64,000 nucleotides of DNA from Pseudomonas marginalis (GTDB taxonomy: Bacteria > Pseudomonadota > Gammaproteobacteria > Pseudomonadales > Pseudomonadaceae), in assembly GCF_008692035.1 (NCBI RefSeq), contig NZ_VTFG01000001.1:3225501-3289500 (forward strand). The letters run 5' to 3'. The position numbers and the translations under genes were made by a program. The notes beneath the pieces are model-generated. The model ran no database searches. It had not been told where the DNA came from and was given only the letters and a program-made list of their open reading frames with translations. Numbering within the stretch: position 1 is the stretch's first letter; each line of letters starts with the position of its first letter. Below are positions 18,409 through 27,800 of the stretch, in pieces.

Positions 18409-19296
18409 ATGCTATGGAAAAAAGGCCGACGCAGCGACAACGTGGTGGATGCCCGCGATGACAGTGGCGGCGGCGGTGGCGGGATGCGCTTTGGCGGCGG
18501 CAAGGGCCTGAGCCTGACCGCGATTGTGCTGATCGTCGGCATCGGCTGGCTGACCGGCCAGGACCCGATGCAGATCCTCGGCCAGTTGACCGGCCAGATG
18601 GAACAGGCGCCCTCGGTGAGCACGCAGTCGCGCCAGGCACCGCCGGCCAACGATGAGCAGGCCGACTTCGTACGCGCGGTGCTGGGCGATACCGAAGACA
18701 CCTGGGGCCAGGTGTTCCAGGAAAACGGCCTGGCCTACAAGAACCCGAAGCTGATTCTGTTCCGTGGCCGGGTCAATTCCGCCTGCGGTGGCGCCACCTC
18801 GGCCAGCGGCCCGTTCTATTGCCCGGCTGATCAGCAGGTCTATCTGGACCTGGATTTCTTCCGGGAAATGTCCCAACGCTTCCAGGCGGCCGGCGATTTC
18901 GCCCAGGCCTATGTGATCGCCCACGAAGTCGGGCACCACGTACAAACATTGCTGGGCATTTCGTCGAAGATCCAGGCCGCACGCCAGCAAGGCCGACAAA
19001 TGCAAGGTGACGGTGGCCTGCTGGTGCGCCAGGAGCTGCAAGCCGACTGCTTCGCCGGTGTGTGGGCCAACCGTGCGCAAAAGCGCCTGAACTGGCTGGA
19101 GCCTGGCGATATTGAAGAAGCACTGAACGCCGCCAACGCCATCGGCGATGACCGTTTGCAGCAACAGGGCCAGGGGCGCGTGGTGCCGGACTCGTTTACC
19201 CACGGCACCTCGGCACAGCGGGTGCGCTGGTTCAAGACCGGCTTCGCCCAGGGCCAGATCACTCAATGCGACACGTTCGCTGCCAAGAGCCTATAA
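18409..19296 (+). CDS. ypfJ: YpfJ-type neutral zinc metallopeptidase
   Basis: A 295-residue member of the YpfJ/zinc_peptidase family. The N-terminus has MLWKKGRRSDNVVDARDD and a Gly-rich stretch. One membrane helix follows (LSLTAIVLIVGIGWLTG), then a periplasmic domain with zinc-binding HEVGHHVQTLLG and a later QELQADCFAGVWAN, whose Glu is the third ligand. The pattern CGGATSASGPFYCPADQQVY is a family hallmark. The physiological substrate is not known. The next gene begins at the base after this stop codon. Confidence 0.93.
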   Translation: MLWKKGRRSDNVVDARDDSGGGGGGMRFGGGKGLSLTAIVLIVGIGWLTGQDPMQILGQLTGQMEQAPSVSTQSRQAPPANDEQADFVRAVLGDTEDTWGQVFQENGLAYKNPKLILFRGRVNSACGGATSASGPFYCPADQQVYLDLDFFREMSQRFQAAGDFAQAYVIAHEVGHHVQTLLGISSKIQAARQQGRQMQGDGGLLVRQELQADCFAGVWANRAQKRLNWLEPGDIEEALNAANAIGDDRLQQQGQGRVVPDSFTHGTSAQRVRWFKTGFAQGQITQCDTFAAKSL

Positions 19297-20274
19297 ATGA
19301 ATCAACGATTGGGACTGCTGTTGGGCCTGTTGCTCATCTCGTCATCCGCCTGGGCCGCCGAGCAGGGCGTCAAGGTGGTCAGCCCCGAGCGTTTTCATCT
19401 GGAGGCCGGCGATCTCAGCCTCGGGCTGAGCCAGGACTGGCGCCAGCCACTGCCCGACGTCACCCGCGCGTTGATCATCGTGCACGGGCGCCTGCGTAAT
19501 GCGCAGACCTACCTGCAAAGCGGAATGGATGCCGCCGAACACGCAGGCGTTGGCCCCACCACATTGGTAATCGCACCGCAGTTTCTCAATGGGGCCGACG
19601 TGAAGCGCAACCATCTGGACAATCAGTTGCTACGCTGGAAGGGCAATGACTGGATGGCCGGCGATGCCTCCACCGGCCCAGGCCAGATCAGCTCTTTCGG
19701 CGCCCTCGACCAGATCATCAAGCACCTGGGCAACCGCACGCTGTTCCCGGCGCTGAAGGAAATCGTGGTCGCCGGTCACTCCGGCGGTGGCCAGGTGGTG
19801 CAGCGCTTCGCCCTCACCGGCCACGCGCACCCGGCCCTGCAAACCGAGGGCATCCGCCTGCGCTATGTGGTGGCCAACCCCTCGTCCTATGCCTACTTCA
19901 GCCCACAGCGGCCGGTGAAGTTCGAGACCGCCAGTTGCCCGGGCTTCAACACCTGGAAGTACGGCATGCAGCACCTGCCGGCCTACGCCAACGGCCAAAG
20001 CGCCGAGCAGCTGGAACAAGCCTACGTATCACGCACCATCACTTACCTGCTGGGCCAGCAGGACACCGACCCGAACCACCCGGCGCTGGATAAAAGCTGC
20101 GAAGCCGAGACCCAGGGCGCGTATCGGCTGATTCGTGGGCACAACTACTTTGACTACCTCAAACAGCGCCATCCGCAATTGCGCCAGACGCTGGTGGAAG
20201 TGCCGGGGGTGGGGCATGACGGGGATGGGATGTTTACGTCGCCCGAGGGCCAGAAGGTATTGTTCACTCAGTAA
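19297..20274 (+). CDS. Secreted alpha/beta-fold hydrolase
   Basis: A 325-residue protein with a signal peptide (MNQRLGLLLGLLLISSSAWA-AEQG). An alpha/beta hydrolase core follows: RALIIVHGRLRN (oxyanion strand), the nucleophile elbow VVAGHSGGGQVVQRF with Ser in GHSGG, and the C-terminal VPGVGHDGDGMF with the likely catalytic His. It acts in the periplasm or outside. The ester or amide substrate cannot be inferred. It starts immediately after the ypfJ stop codon, so the two genes are co-transcribed, and it overlaps the convergent HAD gene by 11 bases. Confidence 0.85.
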   Translation: MNQRLGLLLGLLLISSSAWAAEQGVKVVSPERFHLEAGDLSLGLSQDWRQPLPDVTRALIIVHGRLRNAQTYLQSGMDAAEHAGVGPTTLVIAPQFLNGADVKRNHLDNQLLRWKGNDWMAGDASTGPGQISSFGALDQIIKHLGNRTLFPALKEIVVAGHSGGGQVVQRFALTGHAHPALQTEGIRLRYVVANPSSYAYFSPQRPVKFETASCPGFNTWKYGMQHLPAYANGQSAEQLEQAYVSRTITYLLGQQDTDPNHPALDKSCEAETQGAYRLIRGHNYFDYLKQRHPQLRQTLVEVPGVGHDGDGMFTSPEGQKVLFTQ

Positions 20275-20893
20275 TACCTGACGAAACAGTCTCAAAATAT
20301 GGGAGCTGGATCATCCGGCGCAATGCAGCGCAGTCTGCAGCATGCCAATCCGCCAGCTCCGGCCACGGGTTCTCCGGCAGGTTGACCAACACCGTCCGCG
20401 CCCCTGCCGCCCGGCCGCAGTCCAGGTCAAAACGGTAATCGCCGACCATCACCATCTCGCTCGGCGATACATCCCACGCCGCCGCCAACTTCAACAACCC
20501 ACCCGGATCGGGCTTGGGCGGCGCATCGTCGCGCCCCAGCACATCGTCCACGGCAAAGCAGTCCGCCAGGCCGATCGCCTCCAAGGTGATATGCGCCAAC
20601 TCCCGCGCATTGCGGGTCAAAATGCCCAGGCGATAACCGCGCCCGACCAGCTCGCGCACCAGTTCCACCGCACCGTCCGCCGCGACGGAGCCCAGCGCCA
20701 GCTCGCGCTCATGTTCCAGCAGCCAGGCGTGCTTGGCCGCTGCGATGTCCGCTGGTAATGCGGCAAGGTGAGTGAGGATGTCGTCCTCGGGGGGAATATC
20801 CAGGGCCACGCGAATCGCCGCAAAGTCATGCACCGCCACCGTCAGGGTGCCGTCCATGTCGAACACCCAGTGCTTAACGTCCGTCAGGCTCAT
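20264..20893 (-). CDS. HAD-superfamily phosphatase
   Basis: A 209-residue HAD hydrolase, started at 20893 where ATGA overlaps the tesB stop codon. Motif I is WVFDMDGTLT (nucleophile Asp), motif II GILTRNA, motif III KPDP with its Lys, and motif IV MVGDYRFDLDCGRAAGA. The small cap lies between motifs I and II. It resembles phosphoglycolate phosphatase-like enzymes, but the substrate is not determinable. It is translationally coupled to tesB. Confidence 0.9.
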   Translation of the reverse strand: MSLTDVKHWVFDMDGTLTVAVHDFAAIRVALDIPPEDDILTHLAALPADIAAAKHAWLLEHERELALGSVAADGAVELVRELVGRGYRLGILTRNARELAHITLEAIGLADCFAVDDVLGRDDAPPKPDPGGLLKLAAAWDVSPSEMVMVGDYRFDLDCGRAAGARTVLVNLPENPWPELADWHAADCAALRRMIQLPYFETVSSGITE

Positions 20894-21759
20894 GCCCAAT
20901 CCTTGCGATGGCGAATCAAGCCTTCCTGGGTCACCGACGCCACCAGTTGCCCGGCGCGGTTGTACACGCTGCCGCGGGAGAACCCACGGGAGTTTCCGGC
21001 CCATGGGCTGTCCATGGCGTACAGCAACCAATCATCGGCACGCAGGTCGGCGTGGAACCACAACGCGTGGTCGAGGCTGGCGACCTGCATGTCTTTCTGC
21101 CACACGGTCTTGCCGTGGGGCAGCAACGAGGTGGTCAGCAGGCCGAAGTCCGAGGCGTAGGCCAGCAGGTATTTGTGCAGCGCCGGCGTATCAGCCAGGG
21201 CACCATCGGCGCGAAACCACACATATTTGACCGGGTCGGACGGCTGCGGGTTGAACGGGTCTTTTTCGGTGACCGGGCGCACTTCGATGGGCTTGGGGCA
21301 CAGCAGCTTGTCGCGCATATGCTCGGGGATCAGGTGCGCGCGCTGCTGGGTCAGTTCCAGCTCCGACGGCAGGTTTTCCGGGCCGACCACCACGGGCATG
21401 GTGGTCTGGTGCTCGAAGCCGGCCTCGTCGTACTGGAACGAAGCGCTGCAGGTGAAGATCGGGTGGCCCTTCTGGATCGCCGTCACGCGGCGCGTGCTGA
21501 AACTGCCGCCATCGCGTACACGGTCCACCGAATACACCACCGGCAACTTCGCATCGCCGGGGCGCAGGAAATAGCCATGCAGGGAATGCACATGTCGCGC
21601 TTCTTCGACGGTCTGGCTGGCGGCCGACAGCGACTGGCCGAGCACCTGGCCACCGAACAGTTGGCGAAAACCCAGGTCCTGGCTGCGGCCGCGAAAGAGG
21701 TTTTCCTCGATCGGCTCCAGGGTCAGCAAGTCCACCAGATCTTCCAATACTTGGCTCAT
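20890..21759 (-). CDS. tesB: Acyl-CoA thioesterase II
   Basis: A 289-residue double-hotdog TesB protein. The start at 21759 (MSQVLEDLVDLLTLEPIEEN) is the family start. Signature parts are FRGRSQDLGFRQLFGGQVLGQ, HSLHGYFLRPGDAKLPVVY, the catalytic Asp region HALWFHADLRADDWLLY and NRAGQLVASVTQEGLIR. It hydrolyses medium- and long-chain acyl-CoA to free acid and CoA. It lies 41 bases after the GNAT gene and overlaps the HAD gene. Confidence 0.95.
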   Translation of the reverse strand: MSQVLEDLVDLLTLEPIEENLFRGRSQDLGFRQLFGGQVLGQSLSAASQTVEEARHVHSLHGYFLRPGDAKLPVVYSVDRVRDGGSFSTRRVTAIQKGHPIFTCSASFQYDEAGFEHQTTMPVVVGPENLPSELELTQQRAHLIPEHMRDKLLCPKPIEVRPVTEKDPFNPQPSDPVKYVWFRADGALADTPALHKYLLAYASDFGLLTTSLLPHGKTVWQKDMQVASLDHALWFHADLRADDWLLYAMDSPWAGNSRGFSRGSVYNRAGQLVASVTQEGLIRHRKDWA

Positions 21760-21800
21760 AGAGCAACTCCTACAACAATCGAGAGGGCATTCCGGGCTGC

Positions 21801-22370
21801 TTATCCGTGCAGCGTGTCCAACCATTGGGCGCGGGTGATGCGGTACAAAACGTGGGGGCGCAGCGGGTCATCGGCTGCGACCTTGGGGTGTGCAAAATCT
21901 GCCTGGGGATCGTAATGCATACCGATGGCCTGCATGACTTTTTGTGATGGCAGATTGGCTTGAGTGGTGAAAGCGACGATTTCGTCCAACTGCAAACGGT
22001 CGAAACCACAGCGCAGCGCGGTCCAGGCCGCCTCGCTGGCATAACCCAGGCCCCAATGCTCACGGGCCAGGCGCCAGCAGATTTCCACCGCCGGGGTAAA
22101 GTCCGCTTCGAAGCTGACGTTCTGCAACCCGGTCAGGCCGATGAACTCACCGGTGTCCTTGCGTTGCAGGGCCCACTGGCCAAAACCGTATTCGGCGAAG
22201 TGGCCGCGAATCCGGCCGATCAGGGCGGCACTTTCCAGGTGACTCAATCTGGCCGGGAAATAGCGCATCACCTGCGGGTCGGCGCACATGCGCGCAAATT
22301 CCGTCAGGTCGGCATCGCGCCATTGGCGCATGACCAGGCGCGCGCTTTCCAATTGCAATATCTCCTCCAT
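21801..22370 (-). CDS. GNAT-family N-acetyltransferase
   Basis: A 189-residue acetyltransferase of the RimJ/RimL-like type. The start at 22370 follows a GGGGAC stretch. The pattern LESARLVMRQWRDADLTEFA, ICWRLAREHWGLGYASEAAW (acetyl-CoA pyrophosphate loop), LDEIVAFTTQANLPSQKVMQ and AIGM is diagnostic. The acceptor may be a ribosomal protein N-terminus or a small molecule. It is upstream of tesB in the same direction and divergent from the deacetylase gene with a 76-base gap. Confidence 0.9.
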   Translation of the reverse strand: MEEILQLESARLVMRQWRDADLTEFARMCADPQVMRYFPARLSHLESAALIGRIRGHFAEYGFGQWALQRKDTGEFIGLTGLQNVSFEADFTPAVEICWRLAREHWGLGYASEAAWTALRCGFDRLQLDEIVAFTTQANLPSQKVMQAIGMHYDPQADFAHPKVAADDPLRPHVLYRITRAQWLDTLHG

Positions 22371-22446
22371 GGGTCCCCTCCCCTTGCCATGTGCGTGAGT
22401 GTACAGCGCTGTTAAGATCCTTCGCAGATCCCCGTCAGAAAATCCC

Positions 22447-23367
22447 ATGCCTTTGCCATTGATCTACCACGATGACTACAGCCCTGAGTTCCCGGCAGAC
22501 CACCGGTTCCCCATGGACAAGTTCCGCCTGCTGCGTGACCACCTGGTGGCCAGCGGCCTGACCGAAGACAGCCAATTGCTGCGCCCGTCGCTGTGCCCGG
22601 CGGAGATTCTGGCCCTCGCCCATGAACCTGGGTATATCGAACGCTACATGAGCGGCGAGTTGTCCCGCGAAGACCAACGGCGTCTTGGCCTGCCCTGGAG
22701 CGAAGCCCTGGCCCGGCGCACCGTGCGCGCGGTCGGCGGCTCGATCCTGGCGGCGGAGCAGGCGCTGGAACATGGCCTGGCCTGCCACCTGGCGGGCGGT
22801 ACCCACCACGCCCACTACGACTACCCGGCGGGCTTTTGCATCTTCAATGACCTGGCGGTGATCAGCCATTACCTGCTGGCCAGCGGCCGGGTCAACCGCG
22901 TGCTGATCTTCGACTGCGACGTGCACCAGGGCGACGGCACCGCGCGCATCCTCCACGACACGCCGGAGGCGATCACTGTGTCCCTGCACTGCGAAAAGAA
23001 CTTCCCTGCGCGCAAAGCCCAGAGCGATTGGGACATCCCGCTGCCCATGGGCATGGGCGATGCCGACTACCTCACGGTGGTGGACGACGCCCTCAACTAC
23101 CTGCTGCCGCTCTACCAACCGGACCTGGTGCTGTACGACGCCGGCGTCGATGTGCACAAGGATGACGCCCTCGGTTACCTCAAGCTGACAGACGCAGGCG
23201 TGGCCGCCCGCGATGAAAGCGTGATGCGCCATTGCCTGGGCCGCGACATCCCGGTGATGGGCGTGATCGGTGGCGGCTACAGCAAGGATCGCCCCGCCCT
23301 GGCCCGCCGCCACGGCATCCTGCACCACAGCGCGCAGCGGGTGTGGACGTCATCAGGGTGTCATTGA
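22447..23367 (+). CDS. Class II histone-deacetylase-like amidohydrolase
   Basis: A 306-residue arginase/deacetylase-fold enzyme. I use the start at 22447 (MPLPLIYHDDYSPEFPADHR). Catalytic and zinc elements are visible: GGTHHAHYDYPAGFCIFNDL with the His-His pair, FDCDVHQGDGTARI with Asp and His ligands, and LVLYDAGVDVHKDDALGYL with the last Asp. Bacterial members deacetylate small acetylated amines or acetyl-lysine. The actual substrate here is unknown. Confidence 0.92.
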   Translation: MPLPLIYHDDYSPEFPADHRFPMDKFRLLRDHLVASGLTEDSQLLRPSLCPAEILALAHEPGYIERYMSGELSREDQRRLGLPWSEALARRTVRAVGGSILAAEQALEHGLACHLAGGTHHAHYDYPAGFCIFNDLAVISHYLLASGRVNRVLIFDCDVHQGDGTARILHDTPEAITVSLHCEKNFPARKAQSDWDIPLPMGMGDADYLTVVDDALNYLLPLYQPDLVLYDAGVDVHKDDALGYLKLTDAGVAARDESVMRHCLGRDIPVMGVIGGGYSKDRPALARRHGILHHSAQRVWTSSGCH

Positions 23368-23538
23368 AGTGTGGGCGTTACCCACAATGCCTGTGGAACG
23401 GCCTGTGGATAACTTGAGCGTAAGCGTCTAAGAGCCCGTAGCTGTCTAGCCTGTAGGAAGCTGTACATTTTTTGATCAGGCAACGCCGCGCGCCTCGGGT
23501 AGAATGCTCGGCTTATTTCCGCGATCGTAGCCCTGCCC

Positions 23539-24765
23539 ATGTCCGATATTTCCTCTCGACACGTCTCCATCATCGGCGGCGGCCCTGCCGGGCTGATGGC
23601 CGCCGAAGTCTTGAGCCTGGCCGGGGTGCGGGTAGACCTGTACGACGGCATGCCGTCGGTGGGGCGCAAGTTCCTGCTGGCGGGCGTGGGCGGCATGAAC
23701 ATCACCCATTCCGAGGCGTACCCGGCCTTTGTGGCGCGCTATGCCGAGCGTGCCCCGCAAATGGCAGCGTTGCTGCGTGGGTTTGATGCCGAAGCGTTGT
23801 GCGAATGGATTCATGGCCTGGGTATCCAGACCTTTATCGGCACTTCCGGCCGCGTGTTTCCCACGGATATGAAAGCCGCCCCACTGCTACGTGCCTGGCT
23901 CAAGCGCCTGCGCGACCAGGGCGTGGTTATCCACACCCGGCACCGTTGGGTGGGCTGGAATGCCGAGGGTGATTTACTTATCCACAGCCCGGACGGCGAA
24001 AAAGTTGTCCACAGCGATGCCGTGCTCTTGGCCTTGGGCGGCGGCAGTTGGTCGCGCCTGGGCTCCGACGGCGCCTGGCTCAAGCTGCTGGAGGATAAAG
24101 GCGTGCCTTGCGTGGCCCTGCAACCCAGCAATTGCGGCTTCGAGGTGTCGGCCTGGAGCGACTTTATGGTCAGCAAATTCGCCGGCGCACCGCTGAAAAA
24201 CGTCGCCATTGGGCTGGGGGATGACAAGCCGCGACTCGGCGAATGCGTGATCACCGCCACCGGTATCGAGGGCAGTTTGATCTACGCGCTGTCGGCGCCG
24301 ATTCGTGAGGCGATCAACCGTAATGGCTCGGCGACGGTGCATATCGATTTGCTGCCGAGCAAGCCATTGGACAAGGTCCAGGCCGCCTTGACCAAGCCGC
24401 GAGGTTCGCGCTCGATGAGCAAGCATTTGCACAGCCAATTGAGTTTGGATGGGGTCAAGGCGGCGCTGTTGCGAGAGTTGGCACCCGCCGAACACTTCAA
24501 TGACCCGGCGCAATTGGCGGTGGCTATCAAGGCGTTGCCGCTGACAGTGGTGAAGACACGGCCGATGGATGAAGCCATCAGCACCGCAGGCGGCGTGCCC
24601 TTTGAAGCGTTGGATGAGCGGCTGATGCTCAAGCAATTGCCGGGGGTGTTTTGTGCGGGGGAGATGCTGGACTGGGAAGCGCCGACCGGCGGGTATTTGC
24701 TGACGGGGTGTTTTGCCAGTGGCAGAGCGGCTGGGCGGGGGATGTTGGAGTGGCTCAACCGCTGA
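23539..24765 (+). CDS. BaiN/RdsA-like NAD(P)/FAD-dependent oxidoreductase
   Basis: A 408-residue flavoprotein of the HI0933/YhiN family. The N-terminal FAD site is VSIIGGGPAGLMAAEVLSLA. The family block VGRKFLLAGVGGMNITHSE is intact, as is the middle GECVITATGIEGSLIYALSA. The C-terminal FAD closure is GVFCAGEMLDWEAPTGGYLL. It reduces an unknown substrate in the cytosol. It stands alone, with a REPIN just downstream. Confidence 0.9.
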   Translation: MSDISSRHVSIIGGGPAGLMAAEVLSLAGVRVDLYDGMPSVGRKFLLAGVGGMNITHSEAYPAFVARYAERAPQMAALLRGFDAEALCEWIHGLGIQTFIGTSGRVFPTDMKAAPLLRAWLKRLRDQGVVIHTRHRWVGWNAEGDLLIHSPDGEKVVHSDAVLLALGGGSWSRLGSDGAWLKLLEDKGVPCVALQPSNCGFEVSAWSDFMVSKFAGAPLKNVAIGLGDDKPRLGECVITATGIEGSLIYALSAPIREAINRNGSATVHIDLLPSKPLDKVQAALTKPRGSRSMSKHLHSQLSLDGVKAALLRELAPAEHFNDPAQLAVAIKALPLTVVKTRPMDEAISTAGGVPFEALDERLMLKQLPGVFCAGEMLDWEAPTGGYLLTGCFASGRAAGRGMLEWLNR

Positions 24766-24789
24766 GGTCTGCGGTGGATTCAAAGCCGC

Positions 24790-24864
24790 CATCGGGGGCA
24801 AGCCCCCTCCCACATCTTGATTTGTGAATACATTCAAACTGTGGGAGGGGGCTTGCCCCCGATG
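24790..24864. repeat. REPIN (two inverted REP sequences)
   Basis: A 25-base sequence, CATCGGGGGCAAGCCCCCTC plus CCACA, occurs at 24790-24814 and again as a perfect inverted copy at 24840-24864. They are separated by 25 bases containing TTGATTTGTGAATACATTCA. This is the usual Pseudomonas REPIN layout. It sits between the convergent flavoprotein and RNA helicase genes and can act as a bidirectional transcript end. Confidence 0.9.
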
Positions 24865-24887
24865 AGGCCATCAGCCACACCGCAAAA

Positions 24888-26225
24888 TCACTTCTTCTTA
24901 CGCGGCCCGGTATTAAACACCGGCACCTTGCGCACCGGCTTGATCGAAGGCTCCGACGGCGCCACTTCACCACTGTCCACCCACTTGCCGAGGTTGCGCT
25001 TGCCACCGCCACCACCGGACGCCTTGGGCTTCTTCGGTTTTTTCGGCTTCTTCACCACCTGACCGCTGGCATCGGTATCCGGCACGCGGTGTTCCGGCTC
25101 GAAGTCCTGTTCCATCTTGCGGGTCAAGGTCTGGCGGGTCAGCATCTCGATGGCCGAGAGCATGTTGACTTCATCGGCACACACCAGGGAAATCGCCTCA
25201 CCGGTGTTGCCTGCGCGACCGGTCCGGCCGATGCGGTGGATGTAGTCCTCGGCCACGATCGGCAGGTCGAAGTTGACCACCAGCGGCAGGTCTTCGATAT
25301 CCAGGCCTCGGGCCGCTACGTCGGTGGCGACCAGGATCTGCACTTCGCTCGATTTGAAACGGTCCAGCGCGCGTTGGCGTGTGGCTTGCGGCTTGTCGCC
25401 GTGGATGCCATCGGCGTTGATGCCCAGGCCCTGCAATTTATCCACCAGCGCATCCACGCCGTTACGGGTCTTGGCGAACACCAGCACCTGCTTCCAGCGG
25501 CCTTTGCGCATCAGGTGCACAAACAGCTCCGCCTTGCGCTTCTTGTCCACCGGCACGACCCATTGCTTGACGGTGTTGGCGGCGACGTTACGCGGGCTGA
25601 CTTCGATGGTCAGCGGGTCGTTGAGCATCTGCCCGGCCAGCAGGCGAATGTCATCGGAGAAGGTCGCGGAGAACAGTAACGTCTGGCGCTTTTTCGGCAG
25701 CATGCGATAGATGTTCGCCAGTTCTTCGGAGAAGCCCAGGTCGAGCATGCGGTCGGCTTCGTCCAGCACCAGGGTTTGCAGCTGGTTGAGTTTCAGCGCG
25801 TTCTGGCGGAACAGGTCGATCAGGCGGCCCGGCGTGGCGACCAGGATATCGACGCCCTTGCGCAGCTTCATCATCTGCGGGTTGATGCTCACGCCGCCGT
25901 ACACCGCGTAGGTGGTGAGCGGCAGGTGCTGGGCGTATTCCGCAACGCTGGCGTGAACCTGCTCGGCCAGCTCGCGGGTCGGGCACAGGATCAGCGCGCG
26001 CGCCGAGTTGGCGGCGACTTTCGGCCCTTCCAGGGTCAGCAGTTGCAGCAGCGGCACGGCGAAACCGGCGGTCTTGCCGGTGCCGGTCTGGGCCGCGGCC
26101 ATCAGGTCGCGACCGGCGAGCACCGCCGGAATGGCTTGCGCCTGCACCGGCGTCGGGGTCTGGTAGCCGAGCGTCTCAAGGGCGCGCAGCAAGGGTTCGA
26201 TCAGGCCAAGTGTGGCGAAAGTCAT
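24888..26225 (-). CDS. rhlE: DEAD-box ATP-dependent RNA helicase, RhlE type
   Basis: A 445-residue helicase. It has the Q motif (YQTPTPVQAQAIP), motif I AAQTGTGKT, Ia PTRELAEQ, GG, Ib TPGRLIDL, motif II VLDEADRMLDLGF, motif III SATFS, motif V ATDVAARGLDI and motif VI HRIGRTGRAG. The C-terminal 70 residues are a basic, disordered RNA-binding tail (KKPKKPKKPKASGGGGGKRN). It remodels structured RNA in ribosome assembly or mRNA decay. Pseudomonas genomes carry several RhlE paralogues, and which one this is cannot be settled here. Confidence 0.9.
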   Translation of the reverse strand: MTFATLGLIEPLLRALETLGYQTPTPVQAQAIPAVLAGRDLMAAAQTGTGKTAGFAVPLLQLLTLEGPKVAANSARALILCPTRELAEQVHASVAEYAQHLPLTTYAVYGGVSINPQMMKLRKGVDILVATPGRLIDLFRQNALKLNQLQTLVLDEADRMLDLGFSEELANIYRMLPKKRQTLLFSATFSDDIRLLAGQMLNDPLTIEVSPRNVAANTVKQWVVPVDKKRKAELFVHLMRKGRWKQVLVFAKTRNGVDALVDKLQGLGINADGIHGDKPQATRQRALDRFKSSEVQILVATDVAARGLDIEDLPLVVNFDLPIVAEDYIHRIGRTGRAGNTGEAISLVCADEVNMLSAIEMLTRQTLTRKMEQDFEPEHRVPDTDASGQVVKKPKKPKKPKASGGGGGKRNLGKWVDSGEVAPSEPSIKPVRKVPVFNTGPRKKK

Positions 26226-26273
26226 GTAGTTACCGTAGGAAAAATTCAGCGCAAGGGCGTAATGCGCGGCAGT

Positions 26274-27170
26274 TTACCTTATTTCCGGCTTGGGCTTTCG
26301 CCACTGGGGCAGGCTGATCAACAGCACGGCGCTGATAATCACCAGCATGGCCAGGGCCTCTTCCAGACCGATGGTCTCGCCGATGAATACAATCCCCAGC
26401 AAGACTGCGACGGCGGGGTTGACGTAGGCATAGCTGGTCGCGGCCGCCGGGCGTACGTGCTTGAGCAGGTACATATAGGCGTTGAAGGCGATGATCGAGC
26501 CGAACACGGCCAGGTAAGCCAGGGCCAGCCAGCCTTCCAGCGGCGGCATGGCTTGCAGGCGCTCACCGGTCAGCGCGCTGGCGATCAACAGTGTCACCCC
26601 GGCCACCAGCATTTCTGCGGCACTGGCCATAGCGCCCGGCGGCAACGGCAGGCGCCGACTCCACACCGAACCAAACGCCCACGACGCCGCTGCAAACAAC
26701 AATAAAGCGGCGCCCATGGGGCTAGACTGCAACGTGCTGCCCATGTTGAGCATGGCGATACCGATCATGCCCAGGATCACCCCGGCCCATTCCAGCCGGG
26801 TATTGCGTGCGCCCCAGAAATACCCGCACAGCAAGGTGAACAACGGCACGGTCGCCACCGCCAGCGCCGCCACGCCGGACGACACCCCAGTGTGCTCGGC
26901 CACACTCACCGCGCCATTGCCGAAGGTCAGCAGCAAAATACCGATCTTGGCAGCAGCCTTCCACTGCTCCCAGGTCGGCGCCGGCGCCCCACGCCAACGC
27001 AAAAATCCATACATCGCCGCACCCGCCAACAAAAAGCGAATACCGCCCAGCATCAGCGGTGGCCAGTATTCAACGCCGATGCGAATCACCAGGTAGGTGG
27101 AACCCCAGATCACATACAGTGCAAAAAAGGCGGCGATCAACGGTAGGGGAAAGCGACGTGTGCCAGGCAT
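26274..27170 (-). CDS. yedA: EamA-family drug/metabolite exporter, YedA-like
   Basis: A 298-residue inner-membrane protein with ten helices in two EamA repeats. The start region LPLIAAFFALYVIWGSTYLVIRIGVEYWPP and the C-terminal PAVAVLLGIVFIGETIGLEE are characteristic of the YedA/RhaT-like branch. It probably exports amino acids or other small molecules. The divergent Lrp-type regulator 161 bases away is a plausible controller. Confidence 0.85.
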   Translation of the reverse strand: MPGTRRFPLPLIAAFFALYVIWGSTYLVIRIGVEYWPPLMLGGIRFLLAGAAMYGFLRWRGAPAPTWEQWKAAAKIGILLLTFGNGAVSVAEHTGVSSGVAALAVATVPLFTLLCGYFWGARNTRLEWAGVILGMIGIAMLNMGSTLQSSPMGAALLLFAAASWAFGSVWSRRLPLPPGAMASAAEMLVAGVTLLIASALTGERLQAMPPLEGWLALAYLAVFGSIIAFNAYMYLLKHVRPAAATSYAYVNPAVAVLLGIVFIGETIGLEEALAMLVIISAVLLISLPQWRKPKPEIR

Positions 27171-27331
27171 TGGGCGGCTCGAAGGCAGAGATAAGAGAGG
27201 CTTATTCTAAAAAGGCAGGCCGTTAAACATAAGTTACAAAACCTGTTTAAACCGCCAGTACACTTTCCAAAGCATGGTTATGAGGGCTATAAATCGTGTT
27301 TTCGAAAGCCATCCCCGAGTAGAGCCTTATC

Positions 27332-27793
27332 ATGGACAAATACGACCGCATGCTCCTCAGCGCCCTGCTCGAAGACGGCCGCGCCTCCTACGCGCAACTG
27401 GCCCGCACGGTAAACCTCTCCGCCCCCGCCGTGGCCGAACGCGTGGCCAAGCTGGAAGCCAGCGGGGTGATCACCGGGTACCAGGCCAAGGTGGATTTTT
27501 CGAAAGTGGGCTTGCCGATTCAGTGCGTGATCGAACTGCGGCTGACCAACCACGGCAACCAGAAGGTCTATGACGCACTGGCCGAAATCCCGGAGTTGAC
27601 CGAATGCCACCGGGTAACGGGCGATCCGTGCGTGATCATGCAAGCGGCGGTGGGCTCGATGCCGGAGTTGGAGAGTTTGATCAATCGGCTGGCGAAGTTC
27701 GGGTTCAGCAAGACCTCGATTATTTTGTCGAGCGCGATCGAGCGGCGGGTGCCGTTGGGGCAGTTGGAAACCAATGGCAAAAGTGGTGGCTGA
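27332..27793 (+). CDS. Lrp/AsnC-family transcription regulator
   Basis: A 153-residue regulator. The N-terminal winged HTH spans residues 1-60 (MDKYDRMLLSALLEDGRASY, LARTVNLSAPAVAERVAKLE), followed by a RAM ligand-binding domain (VIELRLTNHGNQKVYDALAE, VTGDPCVIMQAAVGSMPELE). It senses a small molecule, usually an amino acid. Being divergent from the EamA exporter gene suggests amino-acid-responsive control of export, but this is inference. Confidence 0.92.
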   Translation: MDKYDRMLLSALLEDGRASYAQLARTVNLSAPAVAERVAKLEASGVITGYQAKVDFSKVGLPIQCVIELRLTNHGNQKVYDALAEIPELTECHRVTGDPCVIMQAAVGSMPELESLINRLAKFGFSKTSIILSSAIERRVPLGQLETNGKSGG

Positions 27794-27800
27794 TCTACCG